This document shows positions 1-4,523 of a DNA stretch of 8,704 nucleotides, in pieces. The DNA comes from an uncultured bacterium. GTDB taxonomy: Bacteria; Actinomycetota; Coriobacteriia; Coriobacteriales; Coriobacteriaceae. The stretch is taken from contig CAJMRR010000084.1 of assembly GCA_905215835.1 (NCBI GenBank), positions 1 to 8,704 on the forward strand, written 5' to 3'. A model generated the notes under the pieces. The model searched no databases, was not told the DNA's origin, and worked only from the letters and a program-made list of their open reading frames with translations. The position numbers and the translations under genes are program-made. Numbering within the stretch: the first letter of the stretch is position 1; the number at the start of each line of letters is the position of its first letter.

Positions 1-1
1 G

Positions 2-439
2 GGCGACATTGTGTGGCGCGACGGCAGCGTGGTCGGACGCCATAGCGGCGCGCTGCGCTATACCATAGGCCAGCGCAAGGGCCTGGGCGTCGCGATGGCG
101 CACCCCGTGTACGTAACGGGCGTCGATGCCGCCAACAACACCGTGCATCTGGGCGAGGCCGAGGACCTGACGGCCACAGCGCTCACGGCCAACGACTGGA
201 TCTGGAGCGCCCCTGCCGACCGCATGGAGGCAGAGCTCACGTCCGGCGGCATTCGCGTGGGCGCCAAGTACCGCTACCGTCAAAAGGACCAGGCAGCGGC
301 CCTTACACGTGGCGCCGACGGACAAATGCTGCTAACTTTTAACGAGCCCCAGCGAGCCATCGCCCCCGGCCAGGCAGTCGTCGTCTACCGCGGCGACGTC
401 GTCCTCGGCGGCGGCACGGTGACCGGCGCACTTAAGTAG
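2..439 (+). CDS. mnmA: tRNA-specific 2-thiouridylase MnmA, C-terminal part (5' end outside window)
   Basis: MnmA uses ATP and sulfur from a persulfide relay to thiolate U34 of Lys, Glu and Gln tRNAs in the cytoplasm. About 145 residues of the C-terminus are present. The reading frame is open from base 2 and begins GDIVWRDG, followed by the G-H-x-G stretch and the family hallmark YTIGQRKGLGV, which belong to the end of the catalytic/middle region. The rest is the beta-barrel domain that touches the tRNA, ending with the typical RAIAPGQAVVVY and LGGG segment before a TAG stop. The ATP-binding PP-loop and both catalytic cysteines lie upstream of the window. The gene converges on the M42 peptidase gene, with a long perfect inverted repeat between them. 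Identification is firm from the conserved motifs; only the 5' end is missing. Confidence 0.96.
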   Translation, partial: GDIVWRDGSVVGRHSGALRYTIGQRKGLGVAMAHPVYVTGVDAANNTVHLGEAEDLTATALTANDWIWSAPADRMEAELTSGGIRVGAKYRYRQKDQAAALTRGADGQMLLTFNEPQRAIAPGQAVVVYRGDVVLGGGTVTGALK

Positions 440-457
440 CCCCATCCCCTTCATAAA

Positions 458-520
458 TTGCGGTGAAATAGGGACTGTTTAAGCGTTTAAAACCGCCAAA
501 CAGTCCCTATTTCACCGCAA
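458..520. repeat. Perfect 23-bp inverted repeat between convergent genes
   Basis: Bases 458-480 and 498-520 are exact reverse complements (23 of 23), with a 17-base loop at 481-497. Pairing can extend outward after one mismatch (454-456 with 522-524). It lies just past the mnmA stop and before the end of the M42 gene, so it could block transcription from both sides. Neither side has a real T-run, so it is not a classic intrinsic terminator. The arm contains GGGACTGTTT, and a GGGAC core recurs in other hairpins of this window, which suggests a dispersed palindromic element. Confidence 0.9.
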
Positions 521-531
521 CTTAGAGAGGA

Positions 532-567
532 CGGCCTCGGTCGGTACTACTGTATCAGCCGAGGCCG
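532..567 (-). terminator. GC-rich hairpin just after the M42 peptidase gene
   Basis: Bases 532-540 and 559-567 form a perfect 9-bp G/C-rich stem (cggcctcgg with ccgaggccg) with an 18-base loop, starting 8 bases after the M42 stop codon. The sequence that follows on the - strand is pyrimidine-rich (TCCTCTCT) but has no clean T-run, so termination strength is uncertain. The 23-bp inverted repeat next to it may assist. Confidence 0.45.
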
Positions 568-575
568 CTGCATCG

Positions 576-1619
576 TTAGCGCTGTACGTAGGCTCGGACC
601 AGCTCGTAGGTGTTGCGCACGCCGTCGATGTGGCTGCGCTCGTAGTTGTGGCTCGCGTACACGCCGGGGCCGATCAGGCCGTGACGGATGTCGTAGCCGG
701 CCGAGAGCGTGGCCTCGACGTCCGAGCCGTAGTGCGGATACACATCGATGGCGTAATCGAGCTCCAGCTCGCGCGCGATGTTGGACAGCGTGGTTACCAG
801 GTCGTAGTTGTACGGACCGCCCGAATCCTTGGCGCAAATCGACACCATGCGCTCGGTGCAGCCCAGGTCGTCGCCCACGCAGCCCATGTCAACGCTGATC
901 ATCTCGCGCGTGTCGGCCGGCACGAAAGCACCGCCGTGGCCGACCTCCTCGTACACGGTAAAGAGCAGCGACACCTTGCGCGAAAGCGACACCTCGCCGT
1001 CAGCAACAGCGCGGGCCAGACCCAGCAGAATCGACGCCGACAGCTTGTCATCCAGGAAGCGGCTCTTGATGTAGCCGCTCTCCGTCACCGTGGTACGCGG
1101 ATCCATAGCGATGATGTCGCCGGTCTGAATGCCCAGCTCAAGCACATCGTCCTTGCTGTCGACATTCTCATCGAGCAGGATTTCCATGTTCTTCTCGATG
1201 GTCTTGACCGGCTCGTCGGCCACATGCGCCGAAGGCTCGGTATTGAGGACCACGCCCGTGTACACATTGCCGTCGCGCGTGTAGACGGTGCAGTTCTCGC
1301 CATCGGCCGTAGACCACTGGTGCCCACCAAGCGTCGTGGGACGCAGGCGGCCATTGTCCTTAATGGAGCGCACCATGGCGCCCAGGGTGTCGACATGGCT
1401 CGCCAACACAAGCGGCTCGCCCTCGCCGCCAAGCTCAACGAGCACGTTACCCTTATTAGAACGCTCAGGCCCAAACCCCATATCGCGCAGGGTCTCCATC
1501 AGATAATCAGTCGCCGCACGGGTATAGCCGGTAGGCGAAGCAATAGAAGTCAGCGTCTTAAGCTGTCCTGCGATATAGGAGAGCGTCTCCTCTAGAGAAG
1601 CATCAATATTAGAAGTCAT
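576..1619 (-). CDS. M42 family metallopeptidase (TET/FrvX-type aminopeptidase)
   Basis: Members are cytosolic di-metal aminopeptidases, often assembled as dodecameric tetrahedra, that finish the breakdown of peptides. The 347-residue product has the usual length. Expected active-site elements are in order: H75-x-D77 in ASHVDT, D190 in the FLDDK segment, the catalytic pair E224-E225 in YEEVGHGG, D244 in SVDMG, and probably H324 in SHNYE near the end. Residues 85-175 form the inserted beta-rich region typical of M42. Two ATGs lie 6 bases apart. GGAAGG directly abuts the first, but sits 6 bases before the second at 1619, so the protein should begin MTSNID rather than MHMTSN. The gene is alone on its strand, with a long regulatory-looking region upstream. 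Substrate preference (acidic or neutral residues) cannot be told; deblocking aminopeptidase and endoglucanase are other names used for this family. Confidence 0.93.
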   Translation of the reverse strand: MTSNIDASLEETLSYIAGQLKTLTSIASPTGYTRAATDYLMETLRDMGFGPERSNKGNVLVELGGEGEPLVLASHVDTLGAMVRSIKDNGRLRPTTLGGHQWSTADGENCTVYTRDGNVYTGVVLNTEPSAHVADEPVKTIEKNMEILLDENVDSKDDVLELGIQTGDIIAMDPRTTVTESGYIKSRFLDDKLSASILLGLARAVADGEVSLSRKVSLLFTVYEEVGHGGAFVPADTREMISVDMGCVGDDLGCTERMVSICAKDSGGPYNYDLVTTLSNIARELELDYAIDVYPHYGSDVEATLSAGYDIRHGLIGPGVYASHNYERSHIDGVRNTYELVRAYVQR

Positions 1620-1655
1620 ATGCATCCTTCCAAGTAAAACTAAGACCGAGTCCCG

Positions 1656-1736
1656 ATTTTAACCGTTCTGCACGTGCAATGCCCCAGGAGCCGAGCCGCC
1701 TCCAGACGTCCCCGCACCGGTTTTGTGCACGTGCAC
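1656..1736 (-). promoter_or_regulatory. Candidate promoter/operator region of the M42 gene with two CACGTG palindromes
   Basis: On the - strand a possible -10 box TAAAAT (1661-1656) lies about 37 bases before the M42 start; no good -35 box is seen at the expected distance. A 10-bp palindrome TGCACGTGCA occupies 1669-1678, overlapping the spacer of that promoter. A 12-bp palindrome GTGCACGTGCAC occupies 1725-1736. Their centres are 57 bp apart. Two long palindromes with the same core upstream of one gene look like sites for a dimeric regulator, possibly looping. The regulator is unknown and the promoter is tentative. Confidence 0.45.
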
Positions 1737-1828
1737 GGTTTACAATCTCAATCTTGCATAAATCCTATTGGTATTTGCATAGAAATGAGGCATCTTTTTG
1801 CTTCGTCTAGGGTGCCCCACCTTGGACC

Positions 1829-1852
1829 GTGCAAAAAACGGAGTATTCAGCA
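1829..1852 (+). repeat. 24-bp motif, copy 1 (GTGCA, N6, GGAGTATTCAGCA)
   Basis: The motif reads GTGCA, then AAAAAC, then GGAGTATTCAGCA on the + strand. It matches the opposite-strand copy at 2038-2061 in 18 of 24 positions with no gap, including an uninterrupted 13-base match. All differences fall in the six-base A/T-rich middle. A small GGGCC/GGCCC hairpin follows at 1857-1871. Function unknown. Confidence 0.6.
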
Positions 1853-1951
1853 CCGTGGGCCCCAACGGCCCCATCACGAACGACAAAACGACGCGGTTAC
1901 AGCAGTGTTGCAGGTCGTCGCAAAGCAGAAACTCAGTAACAACCCCCTCCA

Positions 1952-1987
1952 CTCATCGATAGCCCACCCACAATGGCTGTCGATGGG
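1952..1987 (+). other. Hairpin with G-U pairs that favours a + strand transcript
   Basis: Bases 1952-1964 pair with 1975-1987 (13 pairs, 10-base loop), including T1953-G1986 and T1960-G1979. These are G-U wobbles in a + strand RNA but A-C mismatches in a - strand RNA, so the structure is better on the + strand. No gene follows in that direction that would use it. It may belong to an unannotated RNA or be incidental. Confidence 0.35.
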
Positions 1988-2021
1988 CGCCTGCGGGCCA
2001 CTCGGCCCATTCACAACGTTA

Positions 2022-2060
2022 TGCATTTTTAAGAGCTTGCTGAATACTCCCAAAAATGCA
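2022..2060. repeat. 9-bp perfect inverted repeat enclosing motif copy 2
   Basis: TGCATTTTT (2022-2030) and AAAAATGCA (2052-2060) are exact reverse complements around 21 bases. The right arm overlaps the second copy of the 24-bp motif, so that copy, unlike copy 1, sits inside a potential stem-loop. Confidence 0.5.
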
Positions 2061-2061
2061 C
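2038..2061 (-). repeat. 24-bp motif, copy 2 (inverted relative to copy 1)
   Basis: Read on the - strand it is GTGCA, then TTTTTG, then GGAGTATTCAGCA. The central six bases are the position-by-position complement of those in copy 1 (AAAAAC), while the 5- and 13-base flanks are identical. The two copies point toward each other across 185 bp. Confidence 0.6.
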
Positions 2062-2136
2062 GCTGGAAAGTGCACCACCTATCCGTAGCGGGCAGTACGC
2101 CTTGGTTTTGCCCGTCTCAGGACATTGACGCAGCAC

Positions 2137-2168
2137 AAAAAGCCCCGCCGTGCGTAGCACGGCGGGGC
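2137..2168 (-). terminator. Intrinsic terminator of fucO
   Basis: On the - strand a perfect 12-bp G/C-rich stem (2168-2157 with 2153-2142) closes on a three-base loop and is followed directly by TTTTT (2141-2137). It lies 53 bases after the fucO stop. This is a textbook rho-independent terminator and separates fucO from the M42 gene. Confidence 0.95.
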
Positions 2169-2221
2169 CAGCGGCAAGTCAAAAGACCATACGCCTACGG
2201 GCGAAGGACCACCAAACTGGG

Positions 2222-3388
2222 TTAGGCAGCCGGGCAGATCTTCTTGAAGAGCTCGATGACGTCGTCGAGCGTCGCCTCGCGCGGGTTACCCGGGAAGCAG
2301 GCGTCGGCCATGGCGTCCTTGGCCAGAACCTCGATCTCGTCAGCCTTCATGGCCTCGCAGACGTGCGGGATATTCACGTCGGCAGAGAGCTGCTTGACGG
2401 CGGCGATAGCAGCATCGGCAGCCTCGTCGGTGCTCATGCCCGTGGTGTCAACACCCATGGCAACGGCAACCTTGGCCAGGCGCTCAGCGCAAACCGGCTT
2501 GTTGAACTCCATGGCAATCGGCAGCAGCATGGCGCAAGCGACGCCGTGCGGGGTGTCGTAGTGAGCGGACAGGGTGTGAGCCATGGCGTGGTCGATGCCC
2601 AGGCCAACGTTGGAGAAGCCCATGCCGGCGACATACTGGCCAAGGGCCATGCCCTCGCGGCCGGAGCCGGGCTGGCCGGACTTGGCCTCGGCGACGGAGT
2701 CACGCAGGTTCTCGCTGATCAGCTTAATAGCCTCAAAGTGGAACATGTCAGAGAGCTCCCAGGCACCCTTGGTGGTGTAGCCCTCGATGGCGTGGGTCAG
2801 AGCGTCCATACCAGTGGAAGCGGTCAGGCCGGCGGGCATGGAGGCCATCATGTCGGGGTCGACGACGGCGACCTCGGGGGCGTCGTTGGTGTCGACGCAC
2901 ACGAACTTGCGGACCTTCTCGGGGTCGGTGATGACGTAGTTGATGGTCACCTCGGCGGCGGTACCGGCGGTCGTCGGCACGGCGATGGTGAACACGGCGT
3001 GGTTCTTAGTCGGAGCAACGCCCTCGAGGCTGCGGACATCAGCGAACTCGGGGTTGTTGATGATGATGCCGATGGCCTTAGCGGTGTCCATGGAGGAGCC
3101 GCCGCCGATGGTCACGATAGCGTCAGCCTCGGCGGCCTTGAAGGCCTCGACGCCGTCCTTGACGTTCTGGATAGTGGGGTTGGGCTTGATCTCGGAGTAG
3201 AGGCTCCAGGCGATGCCGGCGGCGTCGAGCTCGTCGGTCACCTTGGCGGTAACGCCAAACTTGACCAGATCGGGATCGGAGCAGACGAAAATCTTCTTGT
3301 AGCCGCGACGCTGGAGCTCGCCGGGAATCTCCTTGATGGCGCCGGAACCATGATAAGAGATGGTATTGAGAACGAAACGATTAGCCAT
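2222..3388 (-). CDS. fucO: Lactaldehyde reductase (iron-dependent group III alcohol dehydrogenase)
   Basis: FucO reduces L-lactaldehyde, made by cleavage of fuculose or rhamnulose phosphate, to L-1,2-propanediol with NADH, regenerating NAD+ during anaerobic growth on fucose or rhamnose. The 388-residue product resembles E. coli FucO through long stretches such as NNPEFADVRSLEG, PTTAGTAAEVTINYVITD, ALGQYVAGMGFSNVGLG and GNPREATL. The GGGSS nucleotide loop is at 95-99. Iron ligands are all present: D195 and H199 (DALTH), H267, and H281 (TPHG); H271 matches the other conserved active-site histidine. The start at 3388 (MANRF) is set by GGGAGG six bases upstream; the longer frame to 3430 lacks such a site. 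No fucose or rhamnose pathway neighbour lies within the window. A 1,2-propanediol or glycerol dehydrogenase role is possible, but FucO-level resemblance is strong. Confidence 0.94.
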   Translation of the reverse strand: MANRFVLNTISYHGSGAIKEIPGELQRRGYKKIFVCSDPDLVKFGVTAKVTDELDAAGIAWSLYSEIKPNPTIQNVKDGVEAFKAAEADAIVTIGGGSSMDTAKAIGIIINNPEFADVRSLEGVAPTKNHAVFTIAVPTTAGTAAEVTINYVITDPEKVRKFVCVDTNDAPEVAVVDPDMMASMPAGLTASTGMDALTHAIEGYTTKGAWELSDMFHFEAIKLISENLRDSVAEAKSGQPGSGREGMALGQYVAGMGFSNVGLGIDHAMAHTLSAHYDTPHGVACAMLLPIAMEFNKPVCAERLAKVAVAMGVDTTGMSTDEAADAAIAAVKQLSADVNIPHVCEAMKADEIEVLAKDAMADACFPGNPREATLDDVIELFKKICPAA

Positions 3389-3478
3389 TGATAGCCTCCC
3401 ATCGTGTGCGGGGCACCCATTACGCCCCACGCTATGAGTCCCATCCTAACGCTTTTGAAACAAAAAAACGCGTGAGAA

Positions 3479-3505
3479 CGTCAAAATTGTTAAAGCGTTT
3501 CAACA
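3479..3505 (-). promoter_or_regulatory. LacI/CcpA-type operator and candidate -35 box upstream of fucO
   Basis: Bases 3488-3505 (TGTTAAAGCGTTTCAACA) form an 18-bp palindrome around a central CG. 14 of 18 positions are symmetric and the rest are transitions, giving TGTTRAARCGYTTYAACA. This is the style of LacI/GalR-family operators, including catabolite (cre) sites. A - strand TTGACG (3484-3479) just downstream could be a -35 box, though no good -10 follows at standard distance; TAGGAT near 3445 is a weak alternative. A partial second half-site (ACGCTTTTGAAACA) lies at 3449-3462. Carbon-source control of fucO is a natural reading but is inferred. Confidence 0.55.
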
Positions 3506-3512
3506 GATGATG

Positions 3513-3551
3513 AAAAATAATGCGGCAAAGGGACAGCCCCTTTGCCGCATT
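3513..3551 (-). terminator. Intrinsic terminator of the DUF1275 gene
   Basis: Bases 3519-3532 and 3538-3551 form a perfect 14-bp stem with a five-base loop, three bases after the DUF1275 stop codon. On the - strand the stem is followed by ATTTTT (3518-3513). The inner part contains GGGACAGCCCC, linking it to the other GGGAC hairpins of the window. It ends 8 bases before the fucO operator. Confidence 0.88.
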
Positions 3552-3554
3552 CGG

Positions 3555-4271
3555 TTACTTTCGGCAGCCCTCTTTCCAAGCCTCGGCCGCAACCTTCCAG
3601 CGTAAGCGCAAGTCGCGCTCGCGGTCGATGAACATGATGGCAAACGCGACAAACAGCAGCAAGCTCGCCACGACGATGGCGTGCAGGCCCATGCGCTCAA
3701 TGCACCAGTTGCCCAACACGGCGCCAAACACAAAGGTAAAGATCACGCCGAAATACAGCAGGCCGTTTTCCAAAAAGCCGCGCCTGTGGGTGATGATGTA
3801 ATCGTCCACGTTTTGCAGCGCGTTGCGCAAGTTGCCGATGCACATGGTCGTAGCGATGCCGTGACCGTGGATCTTGCGGAAGCTCTCTACCTGCATACCG
3901 CAGGCAAACGAAGTGAGGCAGTTGGCGAGCAGATTGAAATTGCCGCCCGGGATAAAGCTCACGCCCAGCAAGATGACAGCTTCAAAGAACACCGTTACCT
4001 GGCGCCAGTGAATCACGCTGCCAAACCGCTCATGCACCAGGTCGGCAAGCATAATGCCCACGGCAAACGACACCACGGGGAAGAAGTAGCGTCCCGCAAG
4101 TGCCCAGTTGCCCTCCGAGATGCTCACGCCCACGAGCAGGATGTTGCCTGTCTGCGCGTTGGCGAAAACATGATCGCGCCCAATGTACGAATAGACGTCC
4201 ATAAAGCCACCGGCGAGCGCCAAGATGATGCCCAGCTCAATAGACTCCGATATCTGTTTGGCACGCTGCAT
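3555..4271 (-). CDS. YoaK/DUF1275 family integral membrane protein
   Basis: This is a 238-residue inner-membrane protein of a widespread family with no established biochemical function; a transport role has been suggested from its fold-like features. About six hydrophobic segments can be read: roughly residues 10-28, 61-78, 92-107, 111-128, 170-188 and 196-214. Family signatures are GGFMDVYSYI with FANAQTGNIL (21-45) and TTMCIGNLRNA (141-151), the latter after a charged FRKIHGHG loop. The tail (216-238) is strongly basic and probably cytoplasmic. The start at 4271 (MQRAKQ) is chosen because AAGGAGG lies about 10 bases upstream and the family N-terminus begins here; the frame is open further upstream but codes nothing family-like. 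The gene is divergent from the radical SAM gene, ends at its own terminator and is probably monocistronic. Confidence 0.9.
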   Translation of the reverse strand: MQRAKQISESIELGIILALAGGFMDVYSYIGRDHVFANAQTGNILLVGVSISEGNWALAGRYFFPVVSFAVGIMLADLVHERFGSVIHWRQVTVFFEAVILLGVSFIPGGNFNLLANCLTSFACGMQVESFRKIHGHGIATTMCIGNLRNALQNVDDYIITHRRGFLENGLLYFGVIFTFVFGAVLGNWCIERMGLHAIVVASLLLFVAFAIMFIDRERDLRLRWKVAAEAWKEGCRK

Positions 4272-4452
4272 CGTCGTGCATCCTCCTTGTTGACGACTCT
4301 CTCGTGCGTTGGCGGAAACATAGCCGCCGTTCATACTGTAACCCATTGACAACATGGCGTGCGCGCGAGACGGGTTCTCCAACGCGCAGATACACAGTCT
4401 GGAAACAAACGATCCCCGCATCGACGCGCCGATCCCCAGCTCATGTACTCCC

Positions 4453-4492
4453 CCAGTCTTTTTAGCCCCGTCCCAAAAAGACTGGTTACAAT
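4453..4492 (+). promoter_or_regulatory. Inverted repeat and candidate promoter of the radical SAM gene
   Basis: CCAGTCTTTTT (4453-4463) and AAAAAGACTGG (4475-4485) are an exact 11-bp inverted repeat with an 11-base loop. Immediately after it, TACAAT (4487-4492) is a plausible -10 box, about 31 bases before the GTG start. The repeat covers the position of the -35 box, where no consensus hexamer exists, so it could be an operator. Its - strand loop reads GGGACGGGGC, another GGGAC core. It might alternatively be one of the dispersed palindromes inserted here. Confidence 0.5.
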
Positions 4493-4523
4493 TACGTGCA
4501 GCATACAAACACCGGGAGGGATC

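Larger units (their letters stand above)
1741..2136. other. Long non-coding stretch with repeats and hairpins, no supported gene
   Basis: No reading frame here has a ribosome site or protein-like composition. A + frame spanning 1674-2225 runs through the fucO terminator and looks like chance. What is present: a direct repeat TTGCATA at 1754-1760 and 1775-1781 (21 bp apart, two helical turns), two inverted copies of a 24-bp motif, short GGGCC/GGCCC hairpins at 1857-1871 and 1995-2008, and stronger hairpins at 1952-1987 and 2022-2060. A structured non-coding RNA or a complex control region is possible, but not shown. Confidence 0.5.

Noticed and set aside
630..1595. 321-residue open frame on the + strand opposite the M42 gene
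   Set aside because: It is antisense to a clearly recognised peptidase; composition (Arg/His/Val-rich) is that of a high-GC shadow frame and no ribosome site precedes it.
1829..2061. CRISPR-like or tRNA-like element
   Set aside because: Only two inverted copies exist without regular spacers, and no cloverleaf or CCA end can be drawn.
1674..2225. 183-residue open frame on the + strand in the non-coding region
   Set aside because: It runs through the fucO terminator hairpin and several repeats, lacks a ribosome site and shows no domain-like pattern.
2150..3391. 413-residue open frame on the + strand opposite fucO
   Set aside because: Exact antisense of fucO with extreme Gly/Val/Asp content, and it starts within a terminator stem.
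4359..4523. Upstream 55-residue extension of the radical SAM protein
   Set aside because: It would cover the promoter and inverted repeat; GGGAGGG before the GTG at 4524 is a much better start.
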